This document shows, in pieces, positions 44,840 to 52,954 of a DNA stretch of 64,000 nt; the stretch's first letter is position 1, and the number at the start of each line of letters is the position of its first letter. Under the pieces are notes generated by a model. That model saw only the letters and a program-made list of their open reading frames with translations. It was not told the origin of the DNA and searched no databases. The stretch comes from Propioniciclava coleopterorum (GTDB lineage Bacteria; Actinomycetota; Actinomycetes; Propionibacteriales; Propionibacteriaceae). Made by a program: the position numbers and the translations under genes. Where the stretch lies: assembly GCF_011393335.1 (NCBI RefSeq), contig NZ_CP049865.1, positions 310,001-374,000 on the forward strand. Reading direction: 5' to 3'.

Positions 44840-45768
44840 AGCCCAGCCCTCCCCAAGGCTGCGGACGGTGGGCTCGCCGAGCGACCGAACCACCGACCCG
44901 CGCTCTGGCTCCGGCCGCCGGGCGTCACTTCGGATGCGGGCTGGGTGGCTCGGTAGGCGGAGCGCACGGTCGTGGTGATCTCGCGATCACCCAGACCCGC
45001 CGACTGTGCCGCAGCACCCAGCGCATCGAGCGCCTCGGCGGGCGAGACGCCGTTCTCTGCGAGGCGGCAGGCAGCCCAGAACAGGCCTCGGTTCCGCTCG
45101 CCCTCACCCCGCCCAGCGACCCACGTCGCCAACCGCTCAGCATCCTCATCCATCGAGCCGCTGCTGGCGCGTAGTGGAGCGACGGGGCGCGGGTCGAGGA
45201 AGTCCCGCAGACGGGCCGCGTCCACATGACCGACCGAGTGCGCGGCGATGTCCGCGACCTCGTAGCGGCACACACTGCCGTCGATGATTCGCCGGGAGGG
45301 AGGAGCGATGATGTAGCCGCCGTCGCCCCGGAAGTCGACGCCCGCGGTGGCTGCCTGCCACGACCGCTGCTCGCGGCCCGGGGTCGCCGGGAAGTACACG
45401 TGCGCGCCTCCGGTGGGTGTGCGCACGAGCAGACCCGCGCCATCGACGAGCCCCGCGTCGGTGGCGCGCTGGAACGCCGCGCGGCCGTCGTGGGGGCCGT
45501 GGACATCGACATCGACGACGACAACGCCGGATGGAGCGCCGGTCGGGATGCCGATGTTCGCGTTCGGTGTGCGCGACCACCACGCGGCAACCTGTTCCGG
45601 GTCGCTGCTCGCATCGAGGAACCCACGGCGGGTCAGCGGACGCTTCCCCTCGACGACGCACGGAAACACGGGCACGCCAGCCGCCGCGAGGCTCCGCGCC
45701 GCGAGCCCCAGGCTCGGTGAACGATCCACGCGAATGAGCGCCGCCAGGACATCGAATGCTTCGGGCAT
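44836..45768 (-). CDS. Bifunctional primase-polymerase, copy 1
   Basis: The 310-residue protein has the prim-pol domain found in actinobacterial ICEs and phages: VPVFPCVVEGKRPLTRRGFL, the metal-binding VVVDVDVHGP (DxD), and FRGDGGYIIAPPS. The C-terminal part (GRGEGERNRGLFWAACRLAE) is the helical PriCT-like region. It can prime and copy the element in the recipient. GGAGG precedes the ATG, which overlaps the ArdC stop. A second copy lies at 62785-63711. Confidence 0.9.
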   Translation of the reverse strand: MPEAFDVLAALIRVDRSPSLGLAARSLAAAGVPVFPCVVEGKRPLTRRGFLDASSDPEQVAAWWSRTPNANIGIPTGAPSGVVVVDVDVHGPHDGRAAFQRATDAGLVDGAGLLVRTPTGGAHVYFPATPGREQRSWQAATAGVDFRGDGGYIIAPPSRRIIDGSVCRYEVADIAAHSVGHVDAARLRDFLDPRPVAPLRASSGSMDEDAERLATWVAGRGEGERNRGLFWAACRLAENGVSPAEALDALGAAAQSAGLGDREITTTVRSAYRATQPASEVTPGGRSQSAGRWFGRSASPPSAALGRAGL

Positions 45769-46847
45769 CACAGCCTCCGCCCTGCCAGCGCTGGCGCCGA
45801 CGCAGCACGCGGACGATCGGTCTCCACCGAGTTCGCAGCCGTACGGGAGGTGCGCGGACTGGGAGCGTCGCGTTCGAGTCCGGGCGGGGTGCCGTCGCCG
45901 ACCTGGAGCGTGTCGAGCTGGTCGAGGATCGCCAGCGCGGTCTTCCGCACCCGCTCGCCGGTGGACTGCACCACCTGGACGGGCTCTTGGCCGTCCACGC
46001 GGGCGGCCCAGGTCGAGACGTACGGGATCGTGTACCCGGTGGTGTCCATGCCGTGCGCGGCACCGATCATCAGCGCGACGGACTCGGCTTCGACCTCGCG
46101 GATGCCGCGATGCTGACGTGCTTCCTCGTCGTCGGGATCGTGCATCAGCACGTGCGCCAGCTCGTGCGCGAGCGTCTTGACCTGCGCAGCAGGGTCCATG
46201 TTCTCCCGCACCGCTACCGTGCGCTCCTCATAGTCGGTCATGCCGTTCGCGCCGGAGATCATCCCCTCGTGTGGCACCCGCAGCACCTCGAACCCCGCGC
46301 CGCGAATCTGCCCGGCCAGCCCGTCCCACAGCCCCGAGGGTGCTTCGCCTTCCAGCAGCGTCGGAGCGGGCGGAACTGGCAATGGTTCTCCGTCGGTCTG
46401 GGAGGCATCCCACACGTAGGCCGGCCGGGCTCCGACCATCCGCGAGCGCACCACCTCGCCGGCCTTCGGCGTCTCCCTCGGCCCGAGCCGCCGCCACGAG
46501 CCCGCATCGGCAGGGGTCGCGGTGGCGAACCGGCCCGTCACGGGCGCGAAGATCATGTAGCCCGGCTGGCCCTTCATCACCTGCCGACCGAGCCCCTGCC
46601 ACTGCCGGTACCCGGCAACCAGGGTGGGGAAGGGTTCGGGCACGCGGCCTGCCTCGAACGCGGCTTCGTGCTGCACCCAGATCAGCATCGTGTTGTTGAA
46701 CGACCGCGACCGGAACCGCGCCGCGAAGGCGAGCGCCTGGCGCCAGTCGTCACCCGAGACCAGCGACTCGACCGCGCCGGTCAGCTTCTCGTGCAGCTCG
46801 TCGAGCTTCGCCTCTCGCGCCGCGCGGGCGTCCTCGTTCGATGCCAT
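45768..46847 (-). CDS. ArdC-like anti-restriction protein with ImmA/IrrE metallopeptidase domain, copy 1
   Basis: The 359-residue protein has an ArdC N-terminal ssDNA-binding domain (residues 1-130, with SFNNTMLIWVQHEAAF, QGLGRQVMKGQPGYMIFAP). A zinc peptidase domain follows with KTLAHELAHVLMHDPDD (HExxH) and a downstream Glu in REVEAESVALMIG. ArdC-type proteins protect incoming conjugative DNA from restriction. The C-terminal tail after residue 300 is Arg/Thr-rich. AGGAGG precedes the ATG. It starts the DUF2637-primase-ArdC unit that recurs at the right edge of the window. Confidence 0.9.
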   Translation of the reverse strand: MASNEDARAAREAKLDELHEKLTGAVESLVSGDDWRQALAFAARFRSRSFNNTMLIWVQHEAAFEAGRVPEPFPTLVAGYRQWQGLGRQVMKGQPGYMIFAPVTGRFATATPADAGSWRRLGPRETPKAGEVVRSRMVGARPAYVWDASQTDGEPLPVPPAPTLLEGEAPSGLWDGLAGQIRGAGFEVLRVPHEGMISGANGMTDYEERTVAVRENMDPAAQVKTLAHELAHVLMHDPDDEEARQHRGIREVEAESVALMIGAAHGMDTTGYTIPYVSTWAARVDGQEPVQVVQSTGERVRKTALAILDQLDTLQVGDGTPPGLERDAPSPRTSRTAANSVETDRPRAASAPALAGRRL

Positions 46848-46991
46848 GCTCCGGCCTCCTCTTCGGCGGGCCGCGACGCGGCTGCGCGCGGCGGTACACC
46901 TGGCAGGTAGGCGCGAACACCCGCGCCCAGACCGTGAGCTGGACATCGTTCACCTCCTTGAGGCAGCCCGAGCCGAGACCGGGACGCAACA

Positions 46992-47096
46992 TTGAGCATG
47001 CTCAAAATGCCCCGGAGTCCTGTTCTAACACTGACCGTTGAGCATGCGCAAGCCTTGATTTGTGCATGCTCAACGAGTACGGTTGAGCATGCACAA
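46992..47096. promoter_or_regulatory. Four 14-bp palindromic operators (TTGNGCATGCNCAA)
   Basis: The 310-bp gap between divergent ArdC and XRE genes holds four sites: TTGAGCATGCTCAA (46992-47005), TTGAGCATGCGCAA (47038-47051), TTGTGCATGCTCAA (47060-47073) and TTGAGCATGCACAA (47083-47096). Centres are about 46, 22 and 23 bp apart, so the last three lie on one face of the helix. They are probably bound by the adjacent XRE regulator and control both directions. Confidence 0.8.
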
Positions 47097-47157
47097 CCAC
47101 CTTCTGGGTGGACTACATCGATGCCTTGCCCGTTGCGAAGGGAAGGGGGTCACCGTC

Positions 47158-47589
47158 ATGACCGAAGACGAGAGCCAGGCTGCGGCCGAAGACCTCGCCA
47201 AACGTCTGCGGCTCCTGATGGATGTCGCCGTCGCCGAGTCCGGCACGGAGCCGACCTACTCGCAGATCGCCGGCTACCTCCAAGAACGAGGCACCAACCT
47301 GTCGCGGTCGCGCTGGACGTACATGGTCAACGGCCACCGCTACGTCCAAGACCCCGCCGTCTTCGAAGGGCTCGCGGAGTTCTTCGACGTGGACGCCGCG
47401 TTCCTGCTCGGCGAGGACGGTGCTGCCACTCCCGAGAAGGTCTCTGCGCAGCTCGACCTGGTTCGGTCCATGCGTGCCGCGAAGGTGAAGTCCTACGCTG
47501 CCCGCACCCTCGGCGATATCTCGCCGAAAGCACTCCACGCCATCACCAAGTTCCTGGACGAGGAAATGACACACATGCCCGAGCACTGA
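47158..47589 (+). CDS. XRE-type transcriptional regulator
   Basis: The 143-residue protein has a helix-turn-helix in EPTYSQIAGYLQERGTNLS and SRSRWTYMVNGHRYVQDPAV. A C-terminal helical part follows (AQLDLVRSMRAAKVKSYAAR). The start is the ATG after AAGGGGG; earlier in-frame starts would read through the operator cluster. The pattern resembles the SCO-type XRE proteins found with ImmA/IrrE peptidases. It probably binds the four palindromes just upstream and represses its own operon until the peptidase acts or a signal arrives. Confidence 0.82.
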   Translation: MTEDESQAAAEDLAKRLRLLMDVAVAESGTEPTYSQIAGYLQERGTNLSRSRWTYMVNGHRYVQDPAVFEGLAEFFDVDAAFLLGEDGAATPEKVSAQLDLVRSMRAAKVKSYAARTLGDISPKALHAITKFLDEEMTHMPEH

Positions 47590-47648
47590 CCGGTACCGCA
47601 CGATGGAGCCGCCACCGGTCCCTGCTCCCTACAGAGAAGGGGCGAACC

Positions 47649-48113
47649 GTGAAGATCGAACAGACCGTATCGGCGGCCGTCGCGGGCCTTGAGCTCGGCA
47701 ATACCTTCGCCCTTGACGATCTCCTCCACACCGTCCAAGACCGGCGGCACCGTAGGCTCCGCGTCGTCGAACTCGCAGACCTCGACACCCACGACGGCCT
47801 CTGCGCGCTCTGGCTCTCCACCGATGCCGAAGACGTCGTGCTTCACGCCCGCAGCGACTCCGCGCTGCATCGCCAGCAGTTCGTGCTCCACGAGCTCGCC
47901 CACATGATCCTTGGCCACGGCGAAGGCGACGGCTGTGCAGTCGGGGAGGTACTGCTGCCCAACATCCCGCCGTACACCAGAGGTCGCCTGCTCAGGCGGC
48001 AAGACCTCGACAGCGAAACCGAGATCGCCGCCGAGTCCCTCGCCGACCGGCTCGCCGCCGGCATCCGAGGGTCGGTGTTCGCAGAGTCCAGATACTCGGA
48101 GATATTCGGATGA
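47649..48113 (+). CDS. ImmA/IrrE-like zinc metallopeptidase
   Basis: The 154-residue protein has the HExxH motif in QQFVLHELAHMILGHGEG and a later Glu-rich helix ETEIAAESLADRLAAGI, as in ImmA/IrrE. ImmA cleaves an XRE repressor to switch on element genes, and IrrE-type proteins do the same in stress responses. The GTG start follows GAAGGGGCG. The stop overlaps the next start by 4 bp. Its XRE neighbour is the obvious substrate candidate. Some relatives are annotated as toxins, so a toxin-antitoxin-like role is another reading. Confidence 0.85.
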   Translation: MKIEQTVSAAVAGLELGNTFALDDLLHTVQDRRHRRLRVVELADLDTHDGLCALWLSTDAEDVVLHARSDSALHRQQFVLHELAHMILGHGEGDGCAVGEVLLPNIPPYTRGRLLRRQDLDSETEIAAESLADRLAAGIRGSVFAESRYSEIFG

Positions 48114-49120
48114 TCCAGACGCTCGTCGCAACGCTCATGTGGGCGCTCGTGGCGAGCCTGCTCATCTTCCGACGCAAACGCACCGACCGAAGCATCACCT
48201 ACGCCGCCCTCACCATCGCCATCGCGATGACGCTCAACGTGGATGCCGCCTACAGCGCCGTCGATCGACTGCTCGGTGGCACCAACCTCGCCACCCTGAT
48301 CGCGGACGCGCTCCTGATGACCGGGCTGTTCTTCCTCGGCCGCGGCGTCATGAAGACCGGCGAGTACCGGCCCAGGCTCGTCCGAGCCGCCGTCAGCATC
48401 CCCGTCCTGCTCGTCGCGCTGCTCGCGATCACCGCATCGTTCCTGCTCATCGACCGCGGCACCACTACCACACGATTTATGATCGACCTCGGCGCACAGC
48501 CAGCGGCGGCGGTCTACTCGATCATCAACTTCACCTACTGCCTCGTCATTGTCGTGGCGATGCTCGTCCTCGCCATAAGGCAGTACCGGCACAACACCGG
48601 CATCCAGCACCTCCCCGCGGCACTGTTGAGCCTGGGGTCGGCGTTCGGCGTCGCGCTCTGCCTCGCCGTGATCGTCATGGACGTTGCCCACGCCACGGGC
48701 CACCTCGACCTCATGCACACTATCCAGTCCGCCTACGATCCGCTCTCCGTCCTGACCTTCGTGTTCCTCTGTGCCGGGTTCGCGATCCAGCCTGCCGTCC
48801 GTCGCGCTCAGCACCGCGCCCGGCAGAGGCAGACCGTCGCCCTCACAGCGCAGCTGGAGTCGCTTTGGCACCAGGCGACGCGCGCACGGCCCGGGCTGAG
48901 CCAGGCCGACCCCCTCGCCGCCAGTAGCGAAGACCCCGAAGGGCACCTCCACCGAGTGATCGTCGAAATCCGCGACGCGATGATCGACCCTCGCATCACC
49001 TTCGACATCAGCACCGACGACCGCGACCTGCTCGAACGCGCCGAGAGCCACCTCGTCGGAAGCGACAGTGCCCTCGCGACGACCTCGCCCGTTCCCTACG
49101 TCGAGGAGCGGGAGTCGTGA
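48110..49120 (+). CDS. Seven-helix membrane protein (MAB_1171c-like)
   Basis: The 336-residue protein has seven hydrophobic segments between residues 5 and 235 (LVATLMWALVASLLIF, ITYAALTIAIAMTLNV, ADALLMTGLFFLGRG, PVLLVALLAITASFLLI, INFTYCLVIVVAMLVLAI, LPAALLSLGSAFGVALCLAV and LSVLTFVFLCAGFAIQP). A cytoplasmic helical tail of about 100 residues follows. This matches the MAB_1171c putative transporter family. Such genes commonly sit beside XRE and ImmA/IrrE genes in actinobacteria. The function is unknown; sensing a membrane signal is one possibility. Confidence 0.78.
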   Translation: MIQTLVATLMWALVASLLIFRRKRTDRSITYAALTIAIAMTLNVDAAYSAVDRLLGGTNLATLIADALLMTGLFFLGRGVMKTGEYRPRLVRAAVSIPVLLVALLAITASFLLIDRGTTTTRFMIDLGAQPAAAVYSIINFTYCLVIVVAMLVLAIRQYRHNTGIQHLPAALLSLGSAFGVALCLAVIVMDVAHATGHLDLMHTIQSAYDPLSVLTFVFLCAGFAIQPAVRRAQHRARQRQTVALTAQLESLWHQATRARPGLSQADPLAASSEDPEGHLHRVIVEIRDAMIDPRITFDISTDDRDLLERAESHLVGSDSALATTSPVPYVEERES

Positions 49121-50253
49121 TAGGCCGCATCGCTCTCGGCGCTGGGGCCGCGGCGGCAGCGGTTGCCGGGGTCGGGTGGGCCATCGCGCGGCGGCTCACC
49201 GCACCCGTCGGCCCACGAATGTTCGACCTCACCGTTCGAGGCGTCGAGTACACCGACGACGGCGACCTGATCGTGCTCGACCGCACCGACCAGGCCGCCG
49301 CGCCAGGCATCTACAATCTCTGGTTCGAGCACGGCGGCTGGGCGCAGCTCGCCACAGATAGCGTCGATCGAGGACCCACCCGCGTCGCTCGCAGGATCAC
49401 GGGCACCACATCGGGTTTCACTCCGAAGACCGGCGATTGCGCCTCCTGGAGCGGCATCTACTACGCCACCCCAGCCGACGCCGGACTCCACACACGCGAC
49501 ATCACCATCACGACCCCCGCAGGACCATGCCCGGCCTGGCGCATCGACGGCGACCTCGCGACCTGGGCCATCCACATCCACGGCCTCGGCAGCACCCGCG
49601 CCGGCACCCTCCGCGGCGTCCTCGCCGCAACCGAACTCGGCTACACCTCCCTCGTCGTCAGCTACCGCAACACAGCAGAAGGGCCGCGAGTTGGCACCGG
49701 CCGGACGACCTTCGGCTACGCAGAGACGAGCGACGTTGACGAGGCCATCGGGTACGCCGTCCGACGAGGAGCCGAACAGGTCGTGATCTTCGGCTGGTCG
49801 ATGGGTGCCGCTGTCGCTCTCCAGCTCGCCGACCACCCGCGACATCCGGGACTGATCGCCGCGCTCGTACTCGACTCCCCAGTCCTCAACTGGACCGAAG
49901 TCATCAAGTCCAACTGCGCCCGCAGCGGATGGCCTGCAGCAGCCGGGCACCTCGCGATCCCGTGGCTCACCCTCGACCCACTGGCACGCACAGTCGGCCT
50001 GCCAGGACGCATCCCACTTCCCACCTTCGACTGGACATCCCGAGCCGTAGAGCTCAACACGCCGACCCTGATCCTCCACGGCACCCGAGACGACTCCGTG
50101 CCGATCCGGCTCTCACAAGCACTCCGAGACGCTCGCCCGGACCTCGTTGAGCTTGAGACCTTCGATGCCGGCCACACCCTCTGCTGGAACAGCGATCTGG
50201 ACCGCTGGCGGAACACGGTGACCGCCTGGCTCAAGGTGCGCATCCCACGCTGA
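49117..50253 (+). CDS. Alpha/beta hydrolase
   Basis: The 378-residue protein has an N-terminal signal-anchor-like helix (ALGAGAAAAAVAGVGWAIA). The hydrolase domain has the nucleophile elbow FGWSMGAAVALQLA, an acid-bearing segment LILHGTRDDSVPIRLS and the late His in ETFDAGHTLCWN, giving a complete Ser-Asp-His triad. A possible oxyanion-region HIHGLGSTRAGT lies earlier. The GTG start overlaps the membrane protein stop. It may act on lipids, esters or peptides at the membrane and is the last gene of the XRE operon. Confidence 0.82.
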   Translation: MIGRIALGAGAAAAAVAGVGWAIARRLTAPVGPRMFDLTVRGVEYTDDGDLIVLDRTDQAAAPGIYNLWFEHGGWAQLATDSVDRGPTRVARRITGTTSGFTPKTGDCASWSGIYYATPADAGLHTRDITITTPAGPCPAWRIDGDLATWAIHIHGLGSTRAGTLRGVLAATELGYTSLVVSYRNTAEGPRVGTGRTTFGYAETSDVDEAIGYAVRRGAEQVVIFGWSMGAAVALQLADHPRHPGLIAALVLDSPVLNWTEVIKSNCARSGWPAAAGHLAIPWLTLDPLARTVGLPGRIPLPTFDWTSRAVELNTPTLILHGTRDDSVPIRLSQALRDARPDLVELETFDAGHTLCWNSDLDRWRNTVTAWLKVRIPR

Positions 50254-50388
50254 TCGGCAGAACGCAGCGGCCACTCTCGAAACCCGTCTCGTTCGGCCAC
50301 GCCCGGAGAAACCCAACTCAAGCCGTACCTCAGCCGGTATCATCGTGGGTGTTGGCCTGCCTGGGCCATTGAGCGAGGGAGGACCAAC

Positions 50389-50649
50389 GTGGCTGAGCCG
50401 TGGCTGTCCGCAGACGACATCGCCGCCCACCTCGGGGTCACCAAAGACACCGTCTACACCTGGATCGCCGAGAAGGCCATGCCCGCCCACAAGGTCGGAC
50501 GCCTCTGGAAGTTCCAAGCCAGCGAGATAGACGACTGGGTGCGCGCGGGTGCGGCGGCCAGTGACCAAGAGCTCCACGTAGCCCATCCCGGTGTCGGTGG
50601 ACGCTCCTACGCTCATGACAACGACGAGCACCGGGAGGGGGGAAGATGA
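50389..50649 (+). CDS. Small helix-turn-helix (HTH_17/excisionase-type) protein
   Basis: The 86-residue protein has the MerR/excisionase-like winged helix: LSADDIAAHLGVTKDTVYTW, then IAEKAMPAHKVGRLWKF and ASEIDDWVR. The GTG follows GAGGGAGGACC. The stop overlaps the first methylase gene (ATGA), so it is part of the restriction-like operon and probably regulates it. Many restriction operons begin with such a controller. A 135-bp gap upstream holds its promoter. Confidence 0.82.
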   Translation: MAEPWLSADDIAAHLGVTKDTVYTWIAEKAMPAHKVGRLWKFQASEIDDWVRAGAAASDQELHVAHPGVGGRSYAHDNDEHREGGR

Positions 50650-51290
50650 ACCTGAAAGACGCCCAGCGCTTGGTGAAGTCCAAGCAACGCGTTGCGGACC
50701 ACGGCGAGGTGTTCACGCCGGCGTGGATGGTCGAGGACATGCTCGACCTCGTTAAGCACGAGTCTGAGCGGATCGACTCCCGCGTACTCGAACCCGCCTG
50801 CGGCTCGGGCAACTTCCTCATCCCCGTCCTGGCTCGCAAGCTCGCCACGGTCGAGCTTCGGCACGGCAAGAGCGAGTTCGAGAAGCGCCACTACGCATTG
50901 TTCGCGCTCATGTGCACCTACGGTATCGAACTTCTCGCAGACAACGCCGAAGAGTGCCGTCACAATCTCGCCGAGGTGTTCAACACGTTCTTGGGTATCG
51001 GCAACGATGACCAGTGGGCACGAGCGGCCCGCGCGGTTCTCACCGTGAACATCGTCCAGGGCGATGCCTTGACCATGACCGTGCCAAGCGGCCAGCCGAT
51101 CACCTTTCCTGAGTGGGGCTACCTCGGCAAAGGCAAGTTCCAGAGGCGCGACTTTCGCTACGACGACCTCACTCAGCGCGCCTCGTACGAGGGAACCCTA
51201 TTCGGCGAGCTCGATGACGAGGACCTGTTCGTCCCCGCGCAGACTTACCCGACGATGACCGTCATTCAGATCGCCGAGGCCGCCGCGTGA
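50646..51290 (+). CDS. N6-adenine methylase-like protein (small subunit)
   Basis: The 214-residue protein opens with ADHGEVFTPAWMVEDMLDLV, the usual start of type I/Eco57I-like methylases. SAM motif I (VLEPACGSGNFLIPVLARKL) and an acidic strand GIELLADNAEECRHNL follow. No NPPY catalytic motif is present, so alone it should bind SAM but not methylate. It overlaps the NPPY-bearing next gene by 4 bp. The two probably form a heteromer, or this protein recognises and opens DNA. Confidence 0.8.
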   Translation: MNLKDAQRLVKSKQRVADHGEVFTPAWMVEDMLDLVKHESERIDSRVLEPACGSGNFLIPVLARKLATVELRHGKSEFEKRHYALFALMCTYGIELLADNAEECRHNLAEVFNTFLGIGNDDQWARAARAVLTVNIVQGDALTMTVPSGQPITFPEWGYLGKGKFQRRDFRYDDLTQRASYEGTLFGELDDEDLFVPAQTYPTMTVIQIAEAAA

Positions 51291-52954
51291 CCCTTGCACC
51301 TTTGACTCTCCGAGGGCACAACCCGGATGTCTTGACCTGCATCGCGAACCTCTCCAACGATGAGGTCTTCACCCCGCCGGAGTTCGCGAACCAGATGCTC
51401 GACACGCTTGCCGCCGCGTGGGCAGACGCCAACGACGGCGCCGACATCTGGGCCAACCCCGATGTCACGTTCCTCGATCCGTTCACCAAGTCTGGTGTGT
51501 TCCTCCGCGAGATCGTGCGCCGACTCACCGACGGCCTGATCCTGACGATCCCCGACCTCACCGAACGCGTCGATCACATCCTCACCCACCAAGTGTTCGG
51601 CATCGGGATCACCCAGCTCACGGCGCTGCTCGCGCGCCGGAGCGTCTACTGCTCGAAGTTCGCCAACGGCCCGCACTCGATCGCTAGGTCATTCACGACC
51701 GAGGACGGCAACATCTGGTTCGAGCGCACCGAGCACACCTGGGGCGGCGGGAAGCGGGAGTTCCGTGCTGATCCACTGACCAGCGAGGAAGTCGCCGTCT
51801 ATACCAACCGCAAGTGCATCTACTGCGGCGCAGGCGAGGATGACTACGCCCGTGGTGACGACCTTGAGACTCACGCCTACGCCTTCATCCACACCGACGA
51901 CATCAAAGCCCGCATCGCGGAGCTGTTCGGAGACACCATGCAGTTCGACGTCATCATCGGCAACCCGCCCTACCAGCTCAGCGACGGCGGTCATGGGACC
52001 AGCGCCGCCCCGATCTATCAACTCTTCGTAGAGCAGGCCAAGAAACTCGACCCGCGTTTCTTGTCCATGATCGTTCCCTCGCGTTGGTTTGCGGGAGGAA
52101 AAGGCCTCGATGAGTTCAGGGAGTCAATGCTGACCGACAGCCGCGTGCGGGCAATCAACGATTACCTGAGCGCTTCGGACGTGTTCCCAGGCGTCGGACT
52201 AAAGGGCGGGGTGTGCTACTTCCTCTGGGATCGCGACCACCCCGGACTCTGCGAGGTCACCACCCACTTCAAGGATTGGCCGACGACCACGGCCACTCGC
52301 TCTTTGCTCGAACCAGGCGCGGATGTCTTCATCCGGTTCAACGAGGCTCTGTCAATCTTGCGCAAGGTGATTGCCGTCGAGACCGGGCAGGAGCACTCGC
52401 TGGCACTGCCGGAGAGCAAGCGCTTCGAAAGGCTGGTCAGCTCCCGTAAGCCCTTTGGATTTGAGACCACGTTCAAGGGCAGAGCGTCAAAGGCGCCTGG
52501 CGACGTGCTCATCTACCAGAACGGTGGGACTGGGTATGTGGACCGAGCATCGATCCCTTCGGGCGCTCACCTCATCGATGGCTGGAAGGTTTACGTTGGC
52601 CGCGCCGCGCCCGGCACGGGAAATAAGGACACCTATCCCCATCGGATCATCAGCACTCCCTTCCTTGGCGAGAGCGGGAGCATCTCCTCCGAGACGTACC
52701 TCTGCATCGGAACCTTCGATACACGAGGAGAGGCGGAGAGCGCGCTGTCGTACCTCCGCTGCCGTCTGACGCGCTTTCTCATCCTCCTTCACAAGCCCTC
52801 GCAAGACACCACGCGGAAGGTCTATGCCTTCGTTCCGACCCAGGATTGGACGCGAGACTGGAACGATCATGATCTTTACGAGAAGTACGGACTCTCGGAA
52901 GACGAGATCGACTTCGTCGAGCGGATCGTTCGCCCGATGGAGGCGGACGAGTGA
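51287..52954 (+). CDS. Eco57I-like N6-adenine methylase with NPPY motif
   Basis: The 555-residue protein starts with NDEVFTPPEFANQMLDTL. A motif I-like segment with an altered Gly loop (VTFLDPFTKSGVFLREI) and VFGIGITQLTALL follow. The catalytic motif is DVIIGNPPYQLSDGGHG near residue 225, then SMIVPSRWFAGGKGL. A CxxC pair (RKCIYCGAGEDD) lies between motif I and NPPY. The C-terminal 200 residues are likely the target-recognition region. Start and stop overlap both neighbours (GTGA), implying coupled synthesis of all subunits. Confidence 0.85.
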   Translation: MTLAPLTLRGHNPDVLTCIANLSNDEVFTPPEFANQMLDTLAAAWADANDGADIWANPDVTFLDPFTKSGVFLREIVRRLTDGLILTIPDLTERVDHILTHQVFGIGITQLTALLARRSVYCSKFANGPHSIARSFTTEDGNIWFERTEHTWGGGKREFRADPLTSEEVAVYTNRKCIYCGAGEDDYARGDDLETHAYAFIHTDDIKARIAELFGDTMQFDVIIGNPPYQLSDGGHGTSAAPIYQLFVEQAKKLDPRFLSMIVPSRWFAGGKGLDEFRESMLTDSRVRAINDYLSASDVFPGVGLKGGVCYFLWDRDHPGLCEVTTHFKDWPTTTATRSLLEPGADVFIRFNEALSILRKVIAVETGQEHSLALPESKRFERLVSSRKPFGFETTFKGRASKAPGDVLIYQNGGTGYVDRASIPSGAHLIDGWKVYVGRAAPGTGNKDTYPHRIISTPFLGESGSISSETYLCIGTFDTRGEAESALSYLRCRLTRFLILLHKPSQDTTRKVYAFVPTQDWTRDWNDHDLYEKYGLSEDEIDFVERIVRPMEADE

